Assembly (NCBI GenBank): GCA_004552615.1
Contig: SFNZ01000047.1
Location: forward strand, 1 to 23,914
Length of the DNA: 23,914 bases
Source: Bacteroidales bacterium
GTDB taxonomy: Bacteria > Bacteroidota > Bacteroidia > Bacteroidales > UBA932
Direction of reading: 5' to 3'
Under the pieces are notes generated by a model, which worked only from the letters and a program-made list of their open reading frames with translations, made no database searches and was not told where the DNA came from. Both the position numbers and the translations under genes were made by a program. Shown here one piece after another: positions 15,613-23,757 of the stretch. Position 1 is the first letter of the stretch; every line of letters starts with the position of its first letter.

Positions 15613-16802
15613 TTTACCAGCATCTTGCCGAGCCGTTTCCTGACCGGTATTTCAATGAATTTCATGCACAGCCATGCGAAGAGCACCACCCAGGCAAAGA
15701 GGCAGAGCACCACGGGCCATGTGCCGGCGAAGGTATGGACTCCGGTCTTGATCATCCATGAGTAGAAGAGATACATGAAAGGGTAATGTATCATGTACAG
15801 AGGGTAGGATATGTCCCCGAGGAAGCGGCAGGCCTTGCTTGAGAAAGTGTCTGTCAATGAACCTGATGCACCGGCCATTACGATTGCCGGGAAAACCAGG
15901 GTGATGCAGGCAATCTCGAAAATGCCGTTGAGGGAGACGGTGCCAGTGCAGCATTTTCCTCCGATGAACGGAACGAGGAAGAGGACGAGCAGGGCGGCAG
16001 AGCAGAGCCAGAATGCACCCCTGATTTTCCTCGGACGGAATGTGCGTGCAAGGAGCATTCCCATCGAGAACGGGAAGAGCATCCTCAGCAGGCCGCCTGT
16101 GAAATTGACGCAGTCGAGAGTCCAGCCCACCCCTATGCTTCCGTAACCTGACACGTCGAGTACGGCGAATGCCCCTAGCCCGATTCCGAGTGCCGCCGTG
16201 ACGACAGCGAGGGCTTTGGTCGGGAGTCTGCGTATGATGAATGCGTAGAGGATATTGCCGATGTATTCGAAGAACAGGGACCATGCAGGACCGTTCAGGG
16301 GGAACATTTCCCCGTTGCCCCTGACCTCGCGCGGTGCGCCCGGAACGGCCGGAATCATGAACATTGCGGCGAGCAGGGCCAGCATTACCATGGATGTGGA
16401 AGTGTGGGTTCCGTCCCATTGTTCAGAACCCTGGAGGAGGAAAGTGACGGCTCCCGTGACAGCCCCGATGATGACCATCGGATGAAGCCTGATGATTCGC
16501 CTGAGGAAGAAACTCTTGAGTGTCAGCTTGCCAGGAACGGCATCGTTGTCTTTCGGCTTCCGGCCGGCCCATCTGCCGTCGTATGCGTAGGAAATCACGA
16601 ACCCCGAGAGGATGAAAAAGAAGTCCACGGCGAGATATCCGTGATTGATTCCCTTTATTATCGCCTCGCCGCCGGCAAAGGCAAATCCTTCGAATACGTG
16701 ATACCATACTACAGCGAGGGCTGCGACACCCCTGAGCCCGTCGAGAATCTCGTAATGGGGCCTGGTGTCGGCAAAAGATGCGTTCTGAGTAATTGTTCCC
16801 AT
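15609..16802 (-). CDS. Acyltransferase-3 family membrane protein (OafA/YrhL-like)
   Basis: A 397-residue multi-pass inner-membrane protein of the acyltransferase 3 family, which moves acetyl or other acyl groups onto surface sugars or lipids. The first helix carries 'LDGLRGVAALAVVWYHVFEGF' (about 20-40, conserved Arg24 and His35), followed by 'VDFFFILSGFVISY' (about 59-72) and 'FFLRRIIRLHPM' (about 98-109, the conserved Arg-rich turn). About ten hydrophobic helices follow. No SGNH domain is fused at the C-terminus. It is coupled to the EamA gene by a 4-base overlap. A -7 promoter element lies about 30 bases upstream. Acceptor unknown. Confidence 0.92.
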   Translation of the reverse strand: MGTITQNASFADTRPHYEILDGLRGVAALAVVWYHVFEGFAFAGGEAIIKGINHGYLAVDFFFILSGFVISYAYDGRWAGRKPKDNDAVPGKLTLKSFFLRRIIRLHPMVIIGAVTGAVTFLLQGSEQWDGTHTSTSMVMLALLAAMFMIPAVPGAPREVRGNGEMFPLNGPAWSLFFEYIGNILYAFIIRRLPTKALAVVTAALGIGLGAFAVLDVSGYGSIGVGWTLDCVNFTGGLLRMLFPFSMGMLLARTFRPRKIRGAFWLCSAALLVLFLVPFIGGKCCTGTVSLNGIFEIACITLVFPAIVMAGASGSLTDTFSSKACRFLGDISYPLYMIHYPFMYLFYSWMIKTGVHTFAGTWPVVLCLFAWVVLFAWLCMKFIEIPVRKRLGKMLVK

Positions 16803-16831
16803 AGTCTTCCGTCGTTGAAAATTTCCGCCGG

Positions 16832-16839
16832 CAAAGATA
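16832..16839 (-). promoter_or_regulatory. -7 element of the acyltransferase promoter
   Basis: On the minus strand TATCTTTG matches TAnnTTTG exactly, 29 bases before the ATG at 16802. A clear TTTG -33 box is not seen at the right distance. It lies 10 bases from the -33 box of the divergent DUF1846 promoter, so the two may compete. Confidence 0.5.
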
Positions 16840-16848
16840 CTAAATTTA

Positions 16849-16880
16849 TTTGCAGGAACAGGGGCGAAATTCTAACTTTG
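16849..16880 (+). promoter_or_regulatory. Bacteroidota-type promoter of the DUF1846 gene
   Basis: TTTG at 16849-16852, 20 bases, then TAACTTTG at 16873-16880: an exact match to the major sigma-factor consensus with ideal spacing. The ATG follows 22 bases later. Confidence 0.85.
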
Positions 16881-16902
16881 CAGACCGTAAAACTGAAAAA
16901 CG

Positions 16903-18366
16903 ATGAAACAGGGCTTTGACAACGAGAAATATCTCAGGATTCAGTCGGAACAGATCAAGAAACGTATCGCACAGTTCGGCGACAAACTCTACATGGAGTT
17001 TGGCGGGAAGTTGTTTGATGACAATCATGCAGCGCGCGTGCTCCCGGGTTTTCTGCCGGACAGCAAGCTGAGGATGCTCATGCAGCTGAGCGACTGTGCG
17101 GAAATCGTGCAGGTGATCAGTGCGCTTGACATCGAGAAGAACAAGGTGCGCGGCGATCTCGGGATTACATACGACGAGGATATCCTGAGGCTCCGTGCAG
17201 AGTTCGAGAACGTCGGGCTCATGGTGGGCGCCGTGGTGATTACGCATTACAACGGCCAGGCCAGCGCTTCCGCATTCCGTGAGAGGCTCGAGCGTCTCGG
17301 AATCAAGGTCTGCTATCATTATACCATCGAGGATTATCCGAACAATGTGGCTCTCATTGATTCCGACGAGGGATTCGGGCGCAATGACTATGTGGAGACC
17401 TCAAGGCCTCTCGTGGTGGTCACTGCCCCTGGTCCGGGAAGCGGAAAGATGGCTGTCTGCCTGAGCCAGTTGTATCAGGAACAGAAGAGGGGAGTGAAGG
17501 CCGGATATGCCAAATTCGAGACGTTCCCTGTATGGAACCTTCCTCTGAAGCATCCTGTGAACATTGCATACGAGGCTGCGACGGCCGACCTGAACGACGT
17601 GAACATGATCGACCCGTTCCATCTCGAAGCCTACGGCAAGATTGCCGTGAACTACAACCGCGACATCGAGATTTTCCCTGTGCTTAACGCCCTGTTCGAA
17701 GGAATCTACGGGGAGAATCCGTACAAGTCCCCGACCGACATGGGAGTGAACATGGTCGGATTCTGCATGAGCGACGAGGATGTGTGCTGCAATGCCGCCC
17801 GCGACGAAATCATAAGGCGTTATTACAATGCCCTCGACACCCTTGCGGACACGGGATGCAATGAAAATGAAGTCAATAAGATACGTCTCATCCTGCAGCA
17901 GGCCAAGCTGACCACTGCATACCGCCGCACGACGGTTGCCGCAAGGGAGAGGAAGGAACTTTCCGGGGAGGCGTCGTCGGCCATGGAACTGCAGGACGGA
18001 ACCATTATTACCGCCAATACCAGCCCTCTTCTCGGACCGAGTGCAGCCCTGCTGCTGAACGCCACGAAGCATCTCGCCGGCATTGACCATGCTGTCAAGC
18101 TGATACCGGAGACCATGATAGAGCCTATCCAGAAGATGAAGGTATCTTTCCTTCACGGACACAATCCGCGCCTGCATACTGACGAAGTCCTGGTGGCACT
18201 TGCGATGTTGAGTGTCAGTGACGAGAATTGCAGGAGGGCGCTCGAGCAGCTTCCTAAGCTGGACGGATGCCAGGTGCATTCCACCGTGATGCTGAGCGAG
18301 GTGGACAGGAAGATTTTCCGCAAGCTCGGGGTCGGGCTTACCTGCGACCCGGTGAAGAAGGACTAA
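16903..18366 (+). CDS. DUF1846 domain-containing protein
   Basis: A 487-residue soluble protein of the DUF1846 family, a widely distributed bacterial family of about 500 residues without an established role. Matching blocks include the start 'KQGFDNEKYLRIQSEQIKKRI', 'KLYMEFGGKLFDDNHAARVLPGF' (about 28-50), the glycine-rich 'VVTAPGPGSGKMAVCLSQLY' (about 172-191), 'AGYAKFETFPVWNLPLKHPVN' (about 200-220), 'YEAATADL' and 'MIDPFHLEAYG'. The glycine-rich segment looks like a nucleotide-binding loop but ends GKM instead of GK[ST], so it is not a standard Walker A. There is no signal peptide or membrane helix. It has its own strong promoter and is followed after 24 bases by a secreted hydrolase. Function unknown. 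Confidence 0.9.
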   Translation: MKQGFDNEKYLRIQSEQIKKRIAQFGDKLYMEFGGKLFDDNHAARVLPGFLPDSKLRMLMQLSDCAEIVQVISALDIEKNKVRGDLGITYDEDILRLRAEFENVGLMVGAVVITHYNGQASASAFRERLERLGIKVCYHYTIEDYPNNVALIDSDEGFGRNDYVETSRPLVVVTAPGPGSGKMAVCLSQLYQEQKRGVKAGYAKFETFPVWNLPLKHPVNIAYEAATADLNDVNMIDPFHLEAYGKIAVNYNRDIEIFPVLNALFEGIYGENPYKSPTDMGVNMVGFCMSDEDVCCNAARDEIIRRYYNALDTLADTGCNENEVNKIRLILQQAKLTTAYRRTTVAARERKELSGEASSAMELQDGTIITANTSPLLGPSAALLLNATKHLAGIDHAVKLIPETMIEPIQKMKVSFLHGHNPRLHTDEVLVALAMLSVSDENCRRALEQLPKLDGCQVHSTVMLSEVDRKIFRKLGVGLTCDPVKKD

Positions 18367-18390
18367 GGAATCTGTAAAACCCTGCATAAT

Positions 18391-20331
18391 ATGAGACGCA
18401 TAGCTGCATTTATTCTCTCCATCCTCTGCACGGCGGCATGGTCCCAGAACGGGCAGAACCTCGGAAAGGATTGGCTTTCAGAACATTATACCAAACGGGA
18501 AGTGATGATTCCGATGAGGGACGGGGTGAGGCTATATACTGCCGTGTATGAGCCGTCCGGTGTTTCCGTGAAGACCCCTGTGATGCTCATCAGGACTCCG
18601 TATTCGCTCAAGCCGTACGGAATAACTCCGGGCAGCCCTGATGGTGAGAATGTGCGGCTTCCTTACGGGACCGGTCTCGGAAGCGATGTCATGAATTATG
18701 TTGCTGACGGGTATGTTATTGTATATCAGAATGTCAGGGGACGTTATCTGAGCGAGGGGGATTTCGAGAACATCCGTCCGCTGCTCTGCGGAGAGGAAGG
18801 CGGGGCCGTGGTGAAGAAAGATGCCGGGGGCAATGTGATTGCGGATGATGCCACCGATGTCTATGATACTGTGGAATGGATTCTTGCCAATACTGAGAAC
18901 AACGGCAATGTGGGAGTGAAGGGTGTCTCCTATCCGGGATTCTATGCGACATTGGCCATATTGTCCCGTCATCCCGCTATCAAGGCGGTGTCTCCGCAGG
19001 CTCCTGTGACGGACTGGTTCATGGGCGACGACGCTCACCACAACGGGGCATTGTGCCTGACCGACTCTTATCGTTTCGGCTCTTCGATGTACAGGGAGGA
19101 CCGCAAATGTCCGTCTCCGAAAGGCCTTCCGGCCCTGTTCAAGAGCGAAGAAGACATTTATGAATATTTCCGCGGCCGTTCGATAAAGGATCTGTCAGCG
19201 TTTTTCGGGGACAGCCTTGCTTTCTGGAGCCGGATGATGGAACATCCTGATTATGATGAGTTCTGGATAAGCAGGGACCCTTCCCTGCATCTTTCCGGGG
19301 TGCGTCCAGCGGTGATGGTGACGGGAGGATTCTACGATGCCGAGGATTGTTACGGGGCTTTCCGGACATATGAGATGATCAGGAAGCTTTCGCCTGAAAC
19401 GGAACTGTATCTTGCCGCAGGCCCGTGGTATCACGGAGGCTGGAACAGCAGGACGGCTGACCATATAGCCGATGCATGGTTCGGGGAGGCGTCCGGGGCA
19501 TGGTATCAGGACAATGTGGAATATCCGTTCTTCAGGCATTATCTCGAGGGAACATGCGATGCTCCGGCCAGGGTGAACGTGCTGCCTTCCGGGGAGACAT
19601 GCCCGGAGCTGATGGACGGGATTCCGTCAGACGGCATGTGGAAGACATATTCAGAGTGGCCGCCGGAAAATGCCGTGTACAGGGCAGTCAGATTGACTCC
19701 GGACGAGTCATTGGACTGCAGCGAAATTATTTCGGGGCAGGAGCCTCGCAGGATGAAGGGCAGCCGCAGCTATGTCTCGGACCCGTCATGTCCTGTTCCG
19801 TACATGGATATCAGATCGAGTTCCCGTGACAGGAATTATATGGCTGCAGACCAGAGCTTTGCGTGTGACAGGGAGGATGTGCTGTCATATTGCGGCCCGG
19901 TCCTGGCCGATACCGTACATGTGGCCGGGAAGATTGTTTTCTCAGGAGAGGTCTGCCTGTCATCCGCTTACGGGCGCGAACTGGACGGGGATATCGTGGT
20001 CAAGCTGATAGATGTGCGTCCTGACGGGTACAGGATGCTTGTCAGGGGAGATGTGATGCCTCTGCGTTACAGGAACGGTTTCGGATCTCCGGAACCTGTG
20101 AGGAACGGGAAATATGTAAGCGTGAGCTTCGAGATGCCGGAAGTGGACCATTATTTCATGCCTGGTCACTGCCTGATGGTGCAGGTCCAGGGCAGCTGGT
20201 TCCCCCTGATTGCCATGAATCCGCAGACTTACATCACGAACCAGCATGAAGCCTCTTCCGGGGACTACCGTCCTGTCACCGTAACTGTCCGCGCAGGGCG
20301 CTCCTCCGTACTTCTGCCGGTATGTGAGTAA
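18391..20331 (+). CDS. Secreted CocE/NonD-family (S15-type) hydrolase
   Basis: A 646-residue exported alpha/beta hydrolase of the X-Pro dipeptidyl peptidase S15/CocE group. The signal peptide is residues 1-18 (cleavage near AWSQ). The hydrolase domain (about 35-350) starts with 'MIPMRDGVRLYTAVYEP' and contains the nucleophile Ser180 in GVSYPGFYA, Asp316 in GGFYDAEDCY and His348 in GPWYHGGW. A C-terminal jelly-roll domain (about 430-640; 'YCGPVLADTVHVAGKIVFSGEVCLSS') is the S15 C-terminal type. Members cleave acyl, ester or N-terminal Xaa-Pro bonds, and the specific substrate is not evident. It starts 24 bases after DUF1846, probably in the same transcript, and is the second secreted peptidase-like hydrolase in the window after the DPP4-like enzyme. 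Confidence 0.9.
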   Translation: MRRIAAFILSILCTAAWSQNGQNLGKDWLSEHYTKREVMIPMRDGVRLYTAVYEPSGVSVKTPVMLIRTPYSLKPYGITPGSPDGENVRLPYGTGLGSDVMNYVADGYVIVYQNVRGRYLSEGDFENIRPLLCGEEGGAVVKKDAGGNVIADDATDVYDTVEWILANTENNGNVGVKGVSYPGFYATLAILSRHPAIKAVSPQAPVTDWFMGDDAHHNGALCLTDSYRFGSSMYREDRKCPSPKGLPALFKSEEDIYEYFRGRSIKDLSAFFGDSLAFWSRMMEHPDYDEFWISRDPSLHLSGVRPAVMVTGGFYDAEDCYGAFRTYEMIRKLSPETELYLAAGPWYHGGWNSRTADHIADAWFGEASGAWYQDNVEYPFFRHYLEGTCDAPARVNVLPSGETCPELMDGIPSDGMWKTYSEWPPENAVYRAVRLTPDESLDCSEIISGQEPRRMKGSRSYVSDPSCPVPYMDIRSSSRDRNYMAADQSFACDREDVLSYCGPVLADTVHVAGKIVFSGEVCLSSAYGRELDGDIVVKLIDVRPDGYRMLVRGDVMPLRYRNGFGSPEPVRNGKYVSVSFEMPEVDHYFMPGHCLMVQVQGSWFPLIAMNPQTYITNQHEASSGDYRPVTVTVRAGRSSVLLPVCE

Positions 20332-20401
20332 TTTTCATATTTTATTATTATCTTCGCGAAGTACCCGTTTTTTGTTCATTCCGTACTTTAGAAGATAAGT
20401 T

Positions 20402-23400
20402 ATGAAAAGGTTCTGTTGTTCCCTCGTCCTGATGTGCATTGCCGTATCCGGCATATTCGCACAGACCTCGATCCCCGGTGCATTGAAACCTGTGGAATCC
20501 AGGAAATACAGAAGTGAAAACTCCGCAAATGGCTGTGCAGCAGTGATAAGCGGCTATAAATGCATGTCCGGTTTCAGCCTCGGCTCCCCTAAAGGCGGCC
20601 TGATAGCCGACGGCATCAAGGGCAGTGCGACATTCGACCTGAAAGGAGCTTATGACAAATGCACTTTCGCAGTCGGCCCCGACGTGCTCGGAGAGGGTGC
20701 GCTCAGGGACTATTCCATCGTGACTGCCAAGGCTGACGGGAAGATAGTTTTCGACGAGGTGATCTATGAAAGTGATGCCCCGCGCTTTTTCACCATTGAC
20801 GTGAAAGGTGCCAATCAGCTGGTATTCACCGTAGTGGACGGCTCTGTAGGAATCAGCTTCGGCAATGTGAAACTCTGGAAGGCCGGCCAGACACCGTCCA
20901 ATCCCAATACTCTTTACCCCAAGCTCCCGGCCGGCAAGATCCAGCTCGTCAGGGATCTTCCATATTATTTCACCAGGCCCGGAGGCCATGTCATGCCTGT
21001 TCTCGGAGACCGGTTCAAGACAAGCATGAGCGAGATGAAGACCATCAAGGTGTCGGGGAAGGAATATGACTCCGGCCTTGCATTCCCGCTAAGCCAGGCC
21101 CTCATTGGCAAGGAATCGGGCTATGCATGTTTCTGGCTCGGAGGTCGTTATGAAAAGGTTTCGTTCATAGCCGGGCCTCAGGACAGCCAGAGCAGCAATA
21201 CCAGGGTCTGGCTCATCGTCAAGGCCGACAACAAGACCATCTACGAGGAATGCATCCGGCAGAATGACCTTTCGAAGCAGTTTGTCCTGGACGTAAAAGG
21301 CGTGGAGAAGCTCGCGTTCATCATTGAATACCGGGACAGTGATTTCCTCGGGGGAATGACTCTCGGAGTCGTGGACATCAATGCCTATCTTGCCGGTTAT
21401 GCAGCAGTTCCGTCTGCCGGAATTGTCAATCCGAACAAGGACAGGATCTCCAAACTGCCTGACGTCTGCCCTCTCATGTCCAATATCAGGCCATTCTCCG
21501 TGCGCGGCATGAGCAAGGCGGACCAGACGCTTTTCGAAGGCGAGTCGCGCCACTACACCTTCTCGATGGGTGGAGTGAAATATTGGGAGGGATTCCTCCT
21601 TACCACAGGCAACACCCTTCTCGGAGACCGGATTGATTCTTATGCCGAGTTCGACCTTGCGGGAGAATACGACTGGATCAGCTTCGATGCCGGATGCCTG
21701 AGCAAGCGCTCTTACATGGATGACGACAACCTGCTCATTTACGTGGACGGCGAGCTTGTCTTTGACCACAAGATATATTCGACCTGGCCTACCCAGCATT
21801 ACAAGGTACCTGTCCACAAATGCCGCAGCCTGAAATTCGCGAGACGCGGCACCGGGGCGCAGAAGCAGACCGTCATCGGCGTGGGAGACATTGTCCTCTA
21901 CAGGGGAGAGCCTGTCGAGAACGACATTTTCGTGCACGAGGTTCCGGACTGCCCTTACGAGACGGACCTGATTGACCTCTGCGGAAAACCATATTTCCAT
22001 TACAACGGAAGATTCGTCAGCGACCTGACCAGTTTCAATATGAATGATTGTTTCCTCGACGGCAGCACCATCACGAGGTCCTTCAAGATGAAGGACGGCA
22101 GGGAACTCAACAAGGGATTCATGCTCGAGACGAACATCCCTCTCGGGCTTGAGAACGTGACTGTCATGGATGCGGCTTTCATGCTTCTGACCGGAGTGGG
22201 CGCCAGCGTAAGTTCTTCAGATGTGGCAGCCTATACCGGAGTGAGCGGAGGCGCGTCAGGGACGGTCAACATGGGCATTTTCCTCCTGCTGAACGACCAG
22301 AACCAGAAGCAGTCCGCGGCCGCGGCATTCAATACTTTCGGACAATACGAAAGCTGCACGTTCACCGTCGAGAACATGAGGGAATATATGGACGAATTCG
22401 ACGAGGTGTTCGGCAACCGCAGTGCTGAAGCGGTTAGGAATCCTGTGAAACTCAATGTTATAGCAGACCAGGTGCTCGTGGGCGAGTTCTGGCTGGACAA
22501 CAAGATGGCACCTCTGACGGTCACCGTTCCGATATTCCGGTGCCGCCAGCTGATGTTCTGGCTCGAGTGCGGGGACGTGCGTTCCGGACAATATCTGTTC
22601 CATGACCTGAAGCTCAGCAAGGCACCGTGTGACATTGCCATACCTGATAAATATACACCGGGAAATATTGGCAATCCACCTTCAGGCAGGGAAGGCGGAG
22701 CTGCATCGGCCGGACAGGGGAAGACGGCCGTGCGGGAGAAGGCGGCCCCGGCAGAACGTGTGGCGGCCCCAGTTGTTTCCCGCCAGCCGGAAACCAAGGG
22801 CAGGAAAAAGGCCGGCAATGCAGGGGACAATGATGTCCGGGTGGAATGGGAGGACAAGTATTATTCCTCCGGAGTGAGCGCAATCGACTCGTATCTGAAT
22901 GACGTGACCAAGGCATCGAAGGCGGTAAAGGCTTATTGTGAAGGAGCTTATGAGATGCCGGAATCTACCCGGACCTTTGTCCGGGCGGCCGATGGTAGCG
23001 TATATAAATGTTTCTCGTTCGTGGGCCGGAGTGGAGCAAGGCTGTCTATTCAGGACATGATATCGACCCTTGAACAGAGGATTTCCGAGGGCAATTCCCT
23101 CAAGTCGGACATAGGCCTCAAGCAGGCAGGTGTGGCGAGCGCTTCCCTGGGAGTCACACAGCTCAAGACCTTCCAGGACATGGGCCTGTACGGAAAGCTC
23201 ATTAAGTCGGCAACCAGGTACATGAACCAGTGCAAGAGCGATATTTCCATGTCGATGGAGCAGTCCCGGGCCATGATCGAGGCTTTCGAAGCCTACAGGT
23301 CAATCGCGCTGGATGTGGATGGAAAGAAGAGCACAGATACCGTGCTTATCCTTCCTACGGAGCCTTCCGACGAGATTCCTCAGGTGCTGCAGCAGCTGGA

Positions 23401-23413
23401 ATATTTCAACTGA
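20402..23413 (+). CDS. Large secreted protein with four beta-sandwich (NPCBM-like) repeats and a helical C-terminal domain
   Basis: A 1003-residue protein, not recognised as a named family. Signal peptide about 1-20 (cleavage after GIFA). Four diverged units follow at about 33-160, 205-332, 365-502 and 540-742. The units variously show 'Y..G..L', 'SATFDLKGAYDKCTFAVGPD', a '..DGKIVFDEVIY' strand pair, 'F.IDVKG...L.F', and 'VG.I.LY' or 'FGNVKLW' at the end. This is the outline of NPCBM-like carbohydrate-binding beta-sandwiches. Unit four holds an insert of about 60 residues rich in Ala, Gly and Ser (about 585-645). A flexible Ala/Gly/Lys/Pro linker (about 755-805) leads to a helical domain (about 815-970) and a tail 'PTEPSDEIPQVLQQLEYFN'. 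It is probably periplasmic or surface-bound. The 70-base gap upstream has no exact promoter, and tRNA genes follow. Sugar or surface binding is inference. Confidence 0.72.
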   Translation: MKRFCCSLVLMCIAVSGIFAQTSIPGALKPVESRKYRSENSANGCAAVISGYKCMSGFSLGSPKGGLIADGIKGSATFDLKGAYDKCTFAVGPDVLGEGALRDYSIVTAKADGKIVFDEVIYESDAPRFFTIDVKGANQLVFTVVDGSVGISFGNVKLWKAGQTPSNPNTLYPKLPAGKIQLVRDLPYYFTRPGGHVMPVLGDRFKTSMSEMKTIKVSGKEYDSGLAFPLSQALIGKESGYACFWLGGRYEKVSFIAGPQDSQSSNTRVWLIVKADNKTIYEECIRQNDLSKQFVLDVKGVEKLAFIIEYRDSDFLGGMTLGVVDINAYLAGYAAVPSAGIVNPNKDRISKLPDVCPLMSNIRPFSVRGMSKADQTLFEGESRHYTFSMGGVKYWEGFLLTTGNTLLGDRIDSYAEFDLAGEYDWISFDAGCLSKRSYMDDDNLLIYVDGELVFDHKIYSTWPTQHYKVPVHKCRSLKFARRGTGAQKQTVIGVGDIVLYRGEPVENDIFVHEVPDCPYETDLIDLCGKPYFHYNGRFVSDLTSFNMNDCFLDGSTITRSFKMKDGRELNKGFMLETNIPLGLENVTVMDAAFMLLTGVGASVSSSDVAAYTGVSGGASGTVNMGIFLLLNDQNQKQSAAAAFNTFGQYESCTFTVENMREYMDEFDEVFGNRSAEAVRNPVKLNVIADQVLVGEFWLDNKMAPLTVTVPIFRCRQLMFWLECGDVRSGQYLFHDLKLSKAPCDIAIPDKYTPGNIGNPPSGREGGAASAGQGKTAVREKAAPAERVAAPVVSRQPETKGRKKAGNAGDNDVRVEWEDKYYSSGVSAIDSYLNDVTKASKAVKAYCEGAYEMPESTRTFVRAADGSVYKCFSFVGRSGARLSIQDMISTLEQRISEGNSLKSDIGLKQAGVASASLGVTQLKTFQDMGLYGKLIKSATRYMNQCKSDISMSMEQSRAMIEAFEAYRSIALDVDGKKSTDTVLILPTEPSDEIPQVLQQLEYFN

Positions 23414-23478
23414 TTTCCGGCTCTGCAACGTTTTAGATGAAAATTTTTCAAAAAATGATGAAAAAAGTTGCCCGAAAA

Positions 23479-23510
23479 TTTGGATGTTCCGGAATAATAC
23501 TCTACATTTG
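23479..23510 (+). promoter_or_regulatory. Bacteroidota-type promoter of the tRNA-Lys pair
   Basis: TTTG at 23479-23482, 20 bases, then TACATTTG at 23503-23510, an exact consensus match about 50 bases before the first tRNA. The preceding 23430-23480 is A/T-rich and may act as an upstream element. Confidence 0.82.
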
Positions 23511-23560
23511 CAATCCCGTTTGGAAATCAAGCGTGAGTTGATAAACCGGATGGTTGGAGA

Positions 23561-23633
23561 GATTCGTTAGCTCAGTTGGTAGAGCACAACACTTTTAATG
23601 TTGGGGTCTCGGGTTCGAGCCCCGAACGGATCA
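23561..23633 (+). tRNA. tRNA-Lys, anticodon TTT
   Basis: 73 bases with full cloverleaf: acceptor GATTCGT/ACGGATC (one T-G wobble), D arm TAGCTCAGTTGGTAGAGCA, anticodon stem CAACA/TGTTG with loop CTTTTAA (anticodon TTT at 23594-23596) and T arm with GGTTCGAGCC. The 3' CCA is not encoded (the discriminator A is followed by CA). Confidence 0.96.
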
Positions 23634-23646
23634 CAAGGAAATATAT

Positions 23647-23719
23647 GCTTCCTTAGCTCAGTTGGTAGAGCACGACACTCTTAATGTTGGGGTCTAGGGT
23701 TCGAGCCCCTAAGGGAGCA
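23647..23719 (+). tRNA. tRNA-Lys, anticodon CTT
   Basis: 73 bases with cloverleaf: acceptor GCTTCCT/AGGGAGC (one wobble), D arm TAGCTCAGTTGGTAGAGCA, anticodon stem CGACA/TGTTG (one G-T) with loop CTCTTAA (anticodon CTT at 23680-23682) and T arm GGTTCGAGCC. It is highly similar to the first tRNA, 13 bases upstream, which suggests duplication and isoacceptor change. CCA is not encoded. Confidence 0.95.
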
Positions 23720-23723
23720 CTTC

Positions 23724-23757
23724 AAAAGAGAATGACTTTCACGGTCGTTCTCTTTTT
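23724..23757 (+). terminator. Rho-independent terminator of the tRNA-Lys operon
   Basis: AAAAGAGAATGAC (23724-23736) pairs with GTCGTTCTCTTTT (23744-23756) across a 7-base loop, with a single T-G wobble, and ends in TTTTT (23753-23757). It follows the second tRNA by 4 bases. Confidence 0.9.

Noticed and set aside
17401..18387. 328-codon minus-strand open frame opposite DUF1846
   Set aside because: The sense frame matches a known family from start to stop; the antisense frame is a compositional shadow.
21089..22000. 303-codon open frame on the minus strand inside the 1003-residue protein gene
   Set aside because: The plus strand shows a signal peptide and repeated units in one frame; the antisense frame has no domain signal.
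23430..23470. AT-rich stem TTTTTC/GAAAAA as a terminator for the large secreted protein gene
   Set aside because: The stem has only A-T pairs apart from one, and lies in the A/T-rich upstream part of the tRNA promoter; too weak to call.
23561..23719. tRNA pair as an attachment site for an integrated element
   Set aside because: No integrase gene, no repeat of the tRNA 3' end elsewhere in the window and no phage or ICE genes; the only mobile element seen is the group II intron after the terminator.
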